From the NCBI GenBank assembly GCA_964475415.1, contig CAYYWZ010000004.1, positions 1-64,000 of the forward strand: a stretch of 64,000 nt of DNA, in the 5' to 3' direction. Of this stretch, positions 34,601 to 42,798 are shown piece by piece. Numbering within the stretch: the stretch's first letter is position 1; the number at the start of each line of letters is the position of its first letter. A model generated the notes under the pieces. It saw only the letters and a program-made list of their open reading frames with translations. It did no database searches and was not told the DNA's origin. The translations under genes were made by a program, and so were the position numbers. The DNA comes from CALCMJ01 sp964475415. GTDB lineage: Bacteria > Bacteroidota > Bacteroidia > Chitinophagales > Saprospiraceae.

Positions 34601-37600
34601 ACAACATCTCTATACGAAAGAGCTAAAAAAAGATTATCAGCCTGGTGAAGAAGTTGAACTTTTGCTAGGTGTTCCAGAATCAACACTTCATGTATATTAC
34701 AAAGTAGAGAAAGCTAAAAAAATTATAGATCAAGGATGGAAAAACATAAAGGATAAGACTAACCTAAAAATTCCTGTTACAGAAAATGATCGCGGGGGAT
34801 TCAAGGTGGTTCTGTTGTATTTTAAGAATAATCGATACTACCAGATGGAAATTCCTGTAAATGTAAGTTGGTCTAATAAGGAGTTAGATATCCGATATGA
34901 GACTTTTAGATCAGAGCTGGTACCCGGTGGAAAGGAGGAGTTTAGAATAATAATTTCGGGAAACAACAAGGAAAAAGTTTCTGCAGAATTTCTTGCTACA
35001 ATGTATGATGCTTCTTTAGATGCCTTTGTACCAAATTCATGGCAGAAAAGTTTTTATCCTCAGTATAATAATTACTCGAGAATAGAATTCCCTGGCTTTA
35101 ATACTGTTTATGGAAGATTATATACGCAGTTTCAGCATACAGATAAGTATAGTTATATCCAGCTAAATAGAAAGCTGCCTGCCTTGAATATTTTTGGACT
35201 GCCCTTGTTCCATCATATGCGCCAAAGAATGATGAAACGAGAAAGTGGTATGTATACCATGGATGCAGCAGCGCCAATGATGGCAGAGTCGATGGAAGCT
35301 GATGAGATAAATGCTTTGCCTACTAAGTCTGTTAATGCTATAGCAGCTAATTCTGCTGGCGTATCAGCTGACAAAGATGCTGCTGATGTTGTAGATGAGT
35401 ATCAAAACATAGTTGAAGACGCCAAAGAAAAGACTGATATTCCAGTGAGAACTAACCTTAAGGAGACCGTGTTTTTCTATCCTGATCTAGAAACAGATGA
35501 GAAGGGAAATCTAGTCCTTAAGTTTACAATGAACGAAGCCCTTACGAAGTGGAAGCTACTTAGTTTTGCACATGACAAGGAACTTAAATATGGATTTGAT
35601 GTTAGAGAGGTTGTGACACAAAAGGACCTAATGGTGTTTCCTAATCCGCCAAGGTTTTTTAGAGATAAGGATGAGATTGTTTTTTCTAGTAAGGTTTCTA
35701 ATTTAAGTGATAAGGCTATTGACACCAAAGTAGAAATTATACTCATGGATGCCATTTCTGGTGAGCGAATAGAATCTGTACTAGCGCTAAGAGATAAAGA
35801 GCAAAAGGTCCTTATTCCAGCCGGGCAGTCTGAAGTTGTCTCTTGGAAACTGAATATACCTACGAGAGAACTGGATGCGATTACATACAGAATTGTTGCG
35901 CATGGAAGTGATATAAGTGATGGTGAAGAGGGTACAGTGCCAGTACTTACCGATATGCTATTAGTTACAGAGACGATGCCATTGACAGTCAAAGGAAAAA
36001 AAGAAAAACGATTTGTCTTCAGCGCTATGGAGGAGAAGAAATCTTCTACGCTGAAGCACCATAGTTTTGCACTGGAATATACCTCTAATCCGGCTTGGTA
36101 TGCAGTACAAGCACTGCCATATATTATGGAATACCCTTATGATTGTACTGAGCAGGTATTCAATAGATTCTATGCTAACAGTCTTGCAAGTTTCATAAGT
36201 AACAAGAGTCCTAAAATTCAGCAGGTATTTGACCAGTGGAAAATACAAGGAAGTGATGCGCTGGTTTCTCAGTTGGATAAAAATGAAGAATTGAAAAGTG
36301 CGTTAATTGCAGAAACACCATGGCTGCAAGATGCACTTTCTGAAACGGAACAGAAAAAGAATATTGCCTTATTATTTGATCTCAATAAGATGAGGCAGGA
36401 GAAAACTAAATCTTTGAAAATACTGAGAGAACGTCAGTTAAGCAATGGAGGATTTGCCTGGTTTGATGGAGGTAGAGCTAATAGATATATAACGCAGTAT
36501 CTAGTAGAAGGAATCGGTCATCTTAGAAAAATGAATGTCATTACGAATGAGGAAGATTTACAAATCATCTTAAATCAAGCCTTGTCGTATATGGATAGAC
36601 AGTTGCAAGAAGAATATGAGTACCTACTGAAGCATAATGCTAATATATCCAAGGATCATCTAAGTTATTCTGCAGCACATTATCTGTATGCTAGAAGTTT
36701 TTTCACTGAGATTCCTATCCTAAATGCAGCAAAAAAAGCTTATGATTATTACTTAGGTCAGGCAGAAAAATATGCTATTACAAGAGGTATTTATCATTCG
36801 GGTATGTTGGCTATAGCGATGAATAGAAGTGGAAAAGAAGAGGCGGCGTTAAGTATAAAAAATTCATTGCTCGAGCGATCGTTTGAGCATGAAGAATTAG
36901 GAAGATATTGGAACGAGGGAACAGGATTTAATTGGTACGAATTACCGATAGAGCGACACGCGCTTCTTATAGAACTTATGGCTGAGATGGGCGAATCATC
37001 AGATCTACTGAATGATCTGAAACTATGGTTGTTAAGAAATAAGCAGACTAATAACTGGAAAACAACCAAAGCTACAGCAGCTGCAATTTATGGTCTTCTG
37101 ATCACCGGTGAGGAGGGTGGAATGTCTTCTTGGATATTAGAATCTGTAGATCCTGATATCCGTATGAAGGGTAAGCAAATAGATTTTGCTAACAAGGCGG
37201 AATTAGCTACTGGTTATGTCAAAGTATCGTACGCTGCGAATGAAATAGATTCGAAGGTAGGAGCAGTAGAGATCAAAAATAATAATGATCATGTTGCTTG
37301 GGGAAGTATGTATTGGCAATATTTCGAAGAGATGAATAAGGTGAAGCAAGCTGAGAACACGCCACTAAAACTATCTAAAAAATTATATAAAGTTATACTC
37401 AGCGACACAGGAGAAAAATTAGTTGCTATCGAGGAGACGGAGATCAAGGTAGGAGATAAGATTAAGGTGAAGATAGAACTTACTGTAGACAGAACGATGG
37501 AGTTTGTTCATATGAAGGATATGAGAGCCAGTGGCTTAGAACCGATTAATGTGCTCAGCCGATACAAATGGAATCACGGTCTAGGCTATTACGAATCTAC

Positions 37601-37781
37601 GGGAGATACAGCCACGGATTTTTTCTTTGATTATTTGCCGAAGGGAAGCTATGTGTTTGAGTATCCGCTAAGGGTACAGCATGAGGGTGTTTTCTCTAAC
37701 GGAATTTGCACAATACAATCTATGTATGCGCCTGAGTATGCCAGCCATAGTGAGGGAAGCGTTCTTAAGGTAGTAGAATAA
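31644..37781 (+). CDS. Bacterial alpha-2-macroglobulin family protein (2045 aa)
   Basis: Very large exported protein of the alpha-2-macroglobulin family, a broad-range protease trap that protects the cell envelope. From ATG 31644 there is a hydrophobic signal/anchor (about residues 15-33, KYCQIPTVLVLAVIMFSL). A helical N-terminal third (TPR-like, residues 35-360) is followed by macroglobulin domains with the MG2 hallmark TDRGIYRPGQTIFFKALA, a bait-like low-complexity Ala/Asp stretch near residues 1210-1260 and the core A2M region. The thioester motif CTEQ lies in YPYDCTEQVF (Cys about 1501). The C-terminal receptor-binding-like domain ends FSNGICTIQSMYAPEYASHSEG. No penicillin-binding protein gene (pbpC) follows, unlike proteobacterial operons. 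TTG 31623 could extend it by seven residues. ATG 31665 is also possible. Confidence 0.95.
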   Translation: MIFKYRWMKYCQIPTVLVLAVIMFSLPGFTDKNMKEYDTYWKEVAALEKKRLPASALELVKEIYAKAKKENNQVQLTKSFIYQSKYTLELNEDGYDQVVNLFEQEISNAKAPRKQVLQSILASIYGGYLQGNMYAINQRTDLQQANNSDSKTWTVRQFQERISDLFQQSIENPNDTDYPVEEYKEILTDYHTDFKDYIPGLYDVLVNRALDYFKNPNSYITEPVYKFVIDDAIYFDELDAFISHTVEDNRDTSSLLRKAIDIYQDKLQWNKQNKKELALAETNISRLDFVYQNASLSNKDQLFLAALLRLEKKYIELPQYADVMYRLANYYTQQANIKRNQFKGFSDFNDYYVKAIAYCEKAIKAYPKTEGANNCRGIVNNIYNKEISFSGELVFPTDQSFLISIRNRNIDNLFYKLVRLSEQEADKYYEIREQDKKLSYLLTRPVIHTDKVNLPNNSMHYAYNAEISVPGQSGGIYAMVLSDGTDFSKKNNGIAAEIIYISDLAYAIEYRTGYLHVIVTDRTTGAPSAGVDIQVFNQYYDRKKRKQLTDKFATVRTDMDGIAKVAYPAQQNSRIKIRLQKGEDILKLQQNHSLNNYEQSPDRRTVFHIFTDRGIYRPGQTIFFKALATSNDDKGVPSIRTGIDATVILRDANNQEVHKLTLRTNEYGSFSGSFTAPDDGLKGNMRLQISSDNGRSNKSIRVEEYKRPKFYVEIDELTEAYQLNEKITAKISATAYAGNKLDGADVSYRVTRTSSFPYYGYGYGRSMPYYSMEEMEITNDLAVLDKEGNYELNFLAKPDDQIDKKYKPIFTYRISVDVTDLNGETQSIVTNVRIGYQSILLNTNLPAEIDLQDLDTVQIQSKNLNGTTIATEGEIVIYKLIAPETIYNKRYWSFPDTILEARAQFEENHPYYSYEINQHYMDWERGEELLRQDFSTPDKNKLNIKSQLSAGAYKLILTSKENDGTSIEQAQYFLIKDHQAGSFPKLQHLYTKELKKDYQPGEEVELLLGVPESTLHVYYKVEKAKKIIDQGWKNIKDKTNLKIPVTENDRGGFKVVLLYFKNNRYYQMEIPVNVSWSNKELDIRYETFRSELVPGGKEEFRIIISGNNKEKVSAEFLATMYDASLDAFVPNSWQKSFYPQYNNYSRIEFPGFNTVYGRLYTQFQHTDKYSYIQLNRKLPALNIFGLPLFHHMRQRMMKRESGMYTMDAAAPMMAESMEADEINALPTKSVNAIAANSAGVSADKDAADVVDEYQNIVEDAKEKTDIPVRTNLKETVFFYPDLETDEKGNLVLKFTMNEALTKWKLLSFAHDKELKYGFDVREVVTQKDLMVFPNPPRFFRDKDEIVFSSKVSNLSDKAIDTKVEIILMDAISGERIESVLALRDKEQKVLIPAGQSEVVSWKLNIPTRELDAITYRIVAHGSDISDGEEGTVPVLTDMLLVTETMPLTVKGKKEKRFVFSAMEEKKSSTLKHHSFALEYTSNPAWYAVQALPYIMEYPYDCTEQVFNRFYANSLASFISNKSPKIQQVFDQWKIQGSDALVSQLDKNEELKSALIAETPWLQDALSETEQKKNIALLFDLNKMRQEKTKSLKILRERQLSNGGFAWFDGGRANRYITQYLVEGIGHLRKMNVITNEEDLQIILNQALSYMDRQLQEEYEYLLKHNANISKDHLSYSAAHYLYARSFFTEIPILNAAKKAYDYYLGQAEKYAITRGIYHSGMLAIAMNRSGKEEAALSIKNSLLERSFEHEELGRYWNEGTGFNWYELPIERHALLIELMAEMGESSDLLNDLKLWLLRNKQTNNWKTTKATAAAIYGLLITGEEGGMSSWILESVDPDIRMKGKQIDFANKAELATGYVKVSYAANEIDSKVGAVEIKNNNDHVAWGSMYWQYFEEMNKVKQAENTPLKLSKKLYKVILSDTGEKLVAIEETEIKVGDKIKVKIELTVDRTMEFVHMKDMRASGLEPINVLSRYKWNHGLGYYESTGDTATDFFFDYLPKGSYVFEYPLRVQHEGVFSNGICTIQSMYAPEYASHSEGSVLKVVE

Positions 37782-37870
37782 GTCCTGAGTAAGGTACATA
37801 ACAAAGGATAACGAATAGTTAATAACTCGTAAACGACAGAATTTTAAAGGCTTGGAATGTTTTTATTCCT

Positions 37871-37878
37871 TATATTTG
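37871..37878 (+). promoter_or_regulatory. -7 promoter element before the Cys-rich gene
   Basis: TATATTTG fits TAnnTTTG exactly and ends 4 nt before GTG 37883. A TTG lies about 17 nt upstream, slightly closer than the usual -33 spacing. Confidence 0.4.
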
Positions 37879-37882
37879 GATT

Positions 37883-38233
37883 GTGAAAAGAGTAAATGCA
37901 CTCATATTATTATTTATATTTCTGAAATCTACTGTAGGTTTTTGTGCTATAGGTATGCCGTGCTGTGATGAAGAGATGGAAATTTCTTGTTGTGCAGTAG
38001 CTGATGATCTTACAGAATCAACCTCAGATTTACCAGAAGATAACAGTAATAATACGGAAAAGAACTGTAGCAATAACTGTTGTACTATAAATGCAAGCGT
38101 ATTTATTCTAGATGGATATATATTGACATCTAGAACTATCGATATGATCTACGCGCAAAATCCTGATTACGCCACCAGATGGTTAAAACTAGAAACTACA
38201 CAAAAGATCTTCCAACCTCCGCGTATTGTCTAA
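37883..38233 (+). CDS. Small secreted Cys-rich protein, HYC_CC_PP-like (116 aa)
   Basis: Small exported protein with a hydrophobic N-terminal signal (residues 1-21, ending VGFCAIG). It has seven cysteines in pairs: GMPCCDEE, EISCCAV and NCSNNCCTI, and a C-terminal IFQPPRIV. The arrangement of CC pairs and a PP near the end matches the HYC_CC_PP family found directly upstream of metal TonB receptors in Bacteroidota. The start is GTG 37883, because no ATG gives a signal peptide. It is 51 bp upstream of the HMA-TonB receptor on the same strand. A metal-binding (copper?) role is inferred from cysteines and neighbour. Confidence 0.75.
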   Translation: MKRVNALILLFIFLKSTVGFCAIGMPCCDEEMEISCCAVADDLTESTSDLPEDNSNNTEKNCSNNCCTINASVFILDGYILTSRTIDMIYAQNPDYATRWLKLETTQKIFQPPRIV

Positions 38234-38284
38234 TATTCTAATTAAAAAATTAATATATTAGATAATTACACAATACGTAAAATA

Positions 38285-41089
38285 ATGAAAAACATTATAT
38301 TATTGATTATTTGTTTTGTTTCGACAAACATAATAATCGCACAAGATAAGCCATTAATCTATGGCGCTGAGTTCCGAGTAGAAGGAGAATGCGGTATGTG
38401 CGAGGAACGTATAGAAGCCACTGCACTAGAAGCTGGAGCCATCGTCGCAGACTGGAATGCAGATACTAAAATACTAGCTATAGATTACGAAGATGGTAAG
38501 GTGACGGTATCTGCCATACGGTACGCTATTGCACAAGCTGGACATGATAATGGTAATTTCCTAACTCCTACTGAGGTATATGATGCACTTCCAGGTTGTT
38601 GTCAATATCGACCAGATAAGGTAGCTAGCATGATAAGTTTCAGAGTAGAGGGTAATTGTGGAAGTTGTGCTAACCGAATACAGTCTACAGCAATAGCTGC
38701 TGGAGCTGAGCTCGCTAGTTGGGATGCTGAAACCAGAATGCTTACTTTGGATTTTGATCCAGAAAAAGTAACTCTAGAGAAAATAAAGTATAGTATTGCA
38801 CAACTCGGACATGATAATGGTGGGTTTGTAACACCCGATGAAGTTTATGTGAAATTACCAGTCTGTTGTCAATATAGAGATATAGTCTATGAAGATGTTG
38901 AGCAAGATCAAAATCGATCTGACGAGTTTGTAGCTGGAAGGATAATGAGTATAGGTCCAGATGGAGATATTCCTCTAATAGGAGCTAATGTAACTTGGTT
39001 AGAATCAGGAAAAGGTACGATCACTGATTTAGAAGGTGCTTTTATGATAGAGCAGTTTAATCAAGACAAAAATTTAGTTATCAGTTATATAGGATATAAG
39101 CCTGACACCATACTTGTAGAAAATGATAAAGACCTAGATATATTTTTATCAGACGGTGTGTTTTTAGATGAAGTGAAGATTACTTATAGAGAAAAAACAA
39201 GTGCTATATCATTTGTAAAAACTATCAATTCAGAAAATATTTCTAGAAATGAATTGAGGAAGGCTGCCTGTTGTAATCTGTCAGAAAGTTTCGATACGAA
39301 TCCATCTATAGATGTTTCTTTTGCTGATGCGGTAACGGGTACTCGTCAAATTCAGATGTTAGGTCTTGCAGGACCTTATGTTCAGATCACCAGAGAATTG
39401 ATACCTGAGATCAGAGTGCTAGCATCTAGCTATGGTTTATCTTTTACGCCAGGCGCATGGATAGAAAGTATCCAATTGAACAAAGGAGCTGGATCGGTTT
39501 CTAATGGATTCGAAAGTATAACGGGACAGATAAATGTAGAATTGAAAAAACCAGAGAGTGAAGAGCAATTCCATTTTAATGCCTACGCTAATGAGGGAGC
39601 TAGATTAGAGTTAAATACAAATTATACCAGACAGCTATCTAAAAATGTATCTACTACTTTTCTATTACACGCTAAGCAAATGCAGCATGGTAACGATAGA
39701 AACAATGATGGATTTACGGATATGCCTCTAGAGAAAGATATTATTATATCTAATAGATGGAAGTTCTATGGCAAAAATGGCTGGGAAGGACAGCTAGGTG
39801 CTAAGGTTACTATGTTAAGTCACGAAGGAGGTGTCCTTAAGCATTTTGATGGGACTAGCGAAGATCATGCTAATCATTGGAGATATACTTTAGAGACAGA
39901 AAGATATGATGGATGGCTAAAAGTAGGAAGAGTTTTTCCATCGATGCCTTATGCTAGTGTAGGGTTTCAGCTAGCAGGTTCTATACATAAACAGGATTCT
40001 GAATTTGGATTTAAAGCATACGATGCTGAGCATAATTCTCTTTATGCTAATCTTATCTATCAGAGTATACTGTTCAATGATGACCATACTTTTAAGACAG
40101 GTATAACTTATCAGTATGATGATGTAGAAGAAACTATATTCAATGGATTTCATCTAAGAAATGAATCTGTTCCAGGAGCCTATTTTGAGTACGCTTACAA
40201 CGATACCAAAAAGTGGGCAGTAATGCCTGGTATAAGAGTGGATCACCATAGTAATTATGGATTATTCGTAACACCAAGATTACATGTAAAATATAATTTT
40301 GCTGAAGAATCTTTGATACGTTTTTCTGCGGGAAGAGGACTCAGGACAGCAAGTATATTTGCAGAAAATATAGGTATTTTTTCCAGTGCGAGAAATATAC
40401 TTATCGACAGTAATATTGATGGGCAGCCTTATGGATTAGATCCGGAGATAGCATGGAATTTGGGTTTAAACTTTACGCATAATCTCAGAATAGGAGAGAA
40501 GGATTTGACCATTATTGCAGATCTTTATAGGACTACTTTTGAGAATCAAATCGTAGTCGACTGGGATCAGGATCCACAAGAAGTTCATTTCTATAATCTA
40601 GAGGGAAGGTCTTATTCTAACAGTGCTCAGATAAAGTTAGAATATGAAGTATTGCCGAGATTCGACGTACGTGTAGCATACAGACTTTTCGATGTAAAAA
40701 CAGATTACGAGGAAGGATTGCTCGAGCGGCCTATGGTTTCTAGGCACCGTGCCTTTATCAATCTAGGTTATAAAACAGAAAATGAATGGGCTTTTGACTT
40801 TACCTTGAACCGACAAGGAGGAAGACGATTACCTAGTACCGCTAGCAATCCTGAGGAATTTAGATTAGCAGATCGATCTCCGGCTTACTTCTTAGCAAAT
40901 GGTCAGGTCTCTAAGACTTGGAAAAATGGATTCGAAGTATATCTAGGTGGAGAGAATATATTTAATTTCAGACAAGAAAATCCCATTATCAGTGCAGACG
41001 ATCCTTTCGGAGAATATTTCGATGCATCGATTGTATGGGCACCACTATTCGGCAGGAATATATACATAGGAATGAGGTATACGATGTAA
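38285..41089 (+). CDS. TonB-dependent receptor with two N-terminal HMA domains (934 aa)
   Basis: Outer-membrane receptor fused to metal-binding modules. Signal peptide is residues 1-19. HMA 1 is about 29-97 (CGMC, Cys36/Cys39) and HMA 2 about 118-187 (CGSC, Cys125/Cys128), each closed by a conserved CCQYR (Cys105-106 and Cys194-195). A carboxypeptidase-D-regulatory-like domain (about 215-295, LIGANVTWLESGKGTITDLEG) follows, then plug and beta-barrel to the C-terminal aromatic stretch (YIGMRYTM). The HMA modules resemble the periplasmic GMCKKRIE/GCCKYER proteins of Flavobacteria. The periplasmic domains could hand copper or another soft metal to or from the plug. It is adjacent to the Cys-rich small gene; a shared operon is likely. 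Confidence 0.93.
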   Translation: MKNIILLIICFVSTNIIIAQDKPLIYGAEFRVEGECGMCEERIEATALEAGAIVADWNADTKILAIDYEDGKVTVSAIRYAIAQAGHDNGNFLTPTEVYDALPGCCQYRPDKVASMISFRVEGNCGSCANRIQSTAIAAGAELASWDAETRMLTLDFDPEKVTLEKIKYSIAQLGHDNGGFVTPDEVYVKLPVCCQYRDIVYEDVEQDQNRSDEFVAGRIMSIGPDGDIPLIGANVTWLESGKGTITDLEGAFMIEQFNQDKNLVISYIGYKPDTILVENDKDLDIFLSDGVFLDEVKITYREKTSAISFVKTINSENISRNELRKAACCNLSESFDTNPSIDVSFADAVTGTRQIQMLGLAGPYVQITRELIPEIRVLASSYGLSFTPGAWIESIQLNKGAGSVSNGFESITGQINVELKKPESEEQFHFNAYANEGARLELNTNYTRQLSKNVSTTFLLHAKQMQHGNDRNNDGFTDMPLEKDIIISNRWKFYGKNGWEGQLGAKVTMLSHEGGVLKHFDGTSEDHANHWRYTLETERYDGWLKVGRVFPSMPYASVGFQLAGSIHKQDSEFGFKAYDAEHNSLYANLIYQSILFNDDHTFKTGITYQYDDVEETIFNGFHLRNESVPGAYFEYAYNDTKKWAVMPGIRVDHHSNYGLFVTPRLHVKYNFAEESLIRFSAGRGLRTASIFAENIGIFSSARNILIDSNIDGQPYGLDPEIAWNLGLNFTHNLRIGEKDLTIIADLYRTTFENQIVVDWDQDPQEVHFYNLEGRSYSNSAQIKLEYEVLPRFDVRVAYRLFDVKTDYEEGLLERPMVSRHRAFINLGYKTENEWAFDFTLNRQGGRRLPSTASNPEEFRLADRSPAYFLANGQVSKTWKNGFEVYLGGENIFNFRQENPIISADDPFGEYFDASIVWAPLFGRNIYIGMRYTM

Positions 41090-41113
41090 TGAATCTGCTG
41101 TTTGTAGCAGCTG

Positions 41114-41135
41114 TTTGTAGTCCCCTGACTACAAA
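41114..41135. repeat. Perfect hairpin TTTGTAGTC...GACTACAAA
   Basis: A 9-bp perfect stem (41114-41122 with 41127-41135) closed by CCCT, 25 bp after the receptor stop. Without a T-run it is a weak terminator. It shares GTAGTC/GGGG words with the other short palindromes at 31361 and 41212. Confidence 0.6.
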
Positions 41136-41203
41136 TTAATATTTGTTATTAAAACCCCATTCCATATTAGTTATCTTGCTGTGATAGAAATGTTTGTTAG
41201 AAA

Positions 41204-41365
41204 TAATATGAGTCAGTAGTCGGGGGATAACTGACAGCTTCGGGACACAATTTATAGGGCACTACCTCTAAAAAAAGATATTCAACTATTTAAAACTGTA
41301 AAATATACCTACACCGTTTATACAGATGATAAAGGAAAAGGTAAATTAATATGAGTCAATAGTCG
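41204..41365. repeat. 19-bp direct repeat pair flanking a possible ORF remnant
   Basis: TAATATGAGTCAGTAGTCG (41204-41222) recurs with one mismatch at 41347-41365. The first copy also sits in a GTCAGT/ACTGAC inverted repeat (41212-41235). Between them one frame is open and reads DIQLFKTVKYTYTVY before a stop in the second repeat, possibly a gene fragment. The rest of 41090-41477 shows nothing else except the terminator at 41421. Confidence 0.5.
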
Positions 41366-41420
41366 TGGAACTACTTACAACATTTGGAGCAAAAAAAAAC
41401 ATTTACATACAGAAATAAAA

Positions 41421-41449
41421 AAGAGCCTGTCAATATAGGACAAGCTCTT
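41421..41449 (-). terminator. Rho-independent terminator of the susCD operon
   Basis: AAGAGCCTGTC (41421-41431) pairs with GACAAGCTCTT (41439-41449) with one mismatch. In the leftward direction it is followed by the complement of AAATAAAAA (41412-41420), a T-run. It sits 29 bp beyond the susD stop. Confidence 0.8.
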
Positions 41450-41477
41450 CTCAAAATATTTTTTCTAGAATTATCTA

Positions 41478-42779
41478 CTACGGCTCTAAGATAGGTCTTG
41501 GAAACTGTGTAAATACTTCGTCACCTGCTCTGTCTAGAGGTAGCTCACCTAATCTGTTATACCTTCTCATATCTAACCATCTATGCCCTTCTCCGAATAG
41601 AGAATATCTTCTTTGGTTTAATACTTCTGTTGTCAATGCAGCATCAGTAGTTTCTCCGCCATAGGCAGATAATCCAGCAGCAGCTCTTATGATATTGATA
41701 GCTTCTATAGCAGCACTATTGTTAGATCCTATGTTAGCTTCTGCAGCTAAAAGAATAAGCTCTTCATTTCTGATAATAGAAACAGGAGCTGTATTAGATC
41801 CATAAACTGCAACTAGGTATTCTCCTGATAGTTCATCTTGCATCACTCTTTCTACTTGCATCACTTTATTGAGTCTAGTATCTCCCGCTTCAGCATCTTC
41901 TACAAAACCATCTAGCGCCATATACTTAGTCGTAGTAGGGTAGAACAAAGGATTCAATCTGTCATTACCAGCACCGCTAAATACATGAGCAGGTCCAGCG
42001 TTAAGATCTCCACCCATATCCATAAATGAATTTCCTAAGGCGCTCAGTACACCCGAATTATTTCCAGCATACATTTCTACTCTGGCAATAAGTGCACTAA
42101 TAAATTGAGCTAATCCAGCTGGCGTATCAAATCCCGCAAATCCTGCGGATAGAGTGAAAGCAAATTCAGATCCTGCACCATTAGCTTGCGTTCTCGCTGC
42201 GTTAAGCATAGAAATAATACCTGCTAATCCTTCTGAGTAACCTACGAAATCTCCTAAGTTATCAGGATCTTCTATATCTAATCTTACACCGTTTTCGAAC
42301 TGTCTATTAAGCGTAAGAAGCAGTTGATAAGCTTTTACCGTATTAGCGAAAGCATAGAAACCATTCTTGCCCGCATCATCTAGTCCAGCGGCAGAATTCT
42401 CTACAGCGTTGATAAGGTTTTGTGCATTTCTTGCCGCATTGTATCTGGCTCCAAAAGATCTTGTCGTTAAAAATCCATTGTTATCTAATACACCTTCTCC
42501 AGCACCAGCTCCTAGAAGCTCTCCTGTATATCTAGGATCCGTTCCATTAAGATCATAATACTCTCTTCCGACGATACTTACCGTCTGGTAATAAAACTCC
42601 ATGTCGTTTCTCATGACCGCTTCTACACCTGTCGTGAGCAATTGTAACTGAGAAAGTGAGGCATCTTGTGCATAACTTTCTTGAGTAGGTCCGTTAGGAT
42701 TCAATACCTCGTCTATAGAGCAAGAACTGATCCCAAAGGCTACTAAAAATATGAATGTATATATTTTAAATTTTTTCAT
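41478..42779 (-). CDS. SusD/RagB family nutrient-binding lipoprotein (433 aa)
   Basis: Outer-membrane surface lipoprotein that forms a lid on the SusC-type porin. The signal is MKKFKIYTFIFLVAFGISSC (lipobox ISSC, Cys20), then an N-terminal SusD-like region and the C-terminal RagB/SusD block (RNEELILLAAEANIG, NIIRAAAGL, VLNQRRYSLFGEGHRWLDMRR). At 433 residues it is slightly short of typical SusD proteins (450-650). It is downstream of susC (20-bp gap), transcribed as a pair and terminated at 41421. The substrate is unknown, because no glycoside hydrolase, sulfatase or peptidase cluster adjoins it, so a peptide or other oligomer is as likely as a glycan. Confidence 0.94.
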   Translation of the reverse strand: MKKFKIYTFIFLVAFGISSCSIDEVLNPNGPTQESYAQDASLSQLQLLTTGVEAVMRNDMEFYYQTVSIVGREYYDLNGTDPRYTGELLGAGAGEGVLDNNGFLTTRSFGARYNAARNAQNLINAVENSAAGLDDAGKNGFYAFANTVKAYQLLLTLNRQFENGVRLDIEDPDNLGDFVGYSEGLAGIISMLNAARTQANGAGSEFAFTLSAGFAGFDTPAGLAQFISALIARVEMYAGNNSGVLSALGNSFMDMGGDLNAGPAHVFSGAGNDRLNPLFYPTTTKYMALDGFVEDAEAGDTRLNKVMQVERVMQDELSGEYLVAVYGSNTAPVSIIRNEELILLAAEANIGSNNSAAIEAINIIRAAAGLSAYGGETTDAALTTEVLNQRRYSLFGEGHRWLDMRRYNRLGELPLDRAGDEVFTQFPRPILEP

Positions 42780-42798
42780 TTCTTAATTCTTTTTGGTT

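Noticed and set aside
35477..35992. 171-residue antisense ORF within the alpha-2-macroglobulin gene
   Set aside because: Lies wholly opposite a strongly coding frame and shows no start context or recognisable domain.
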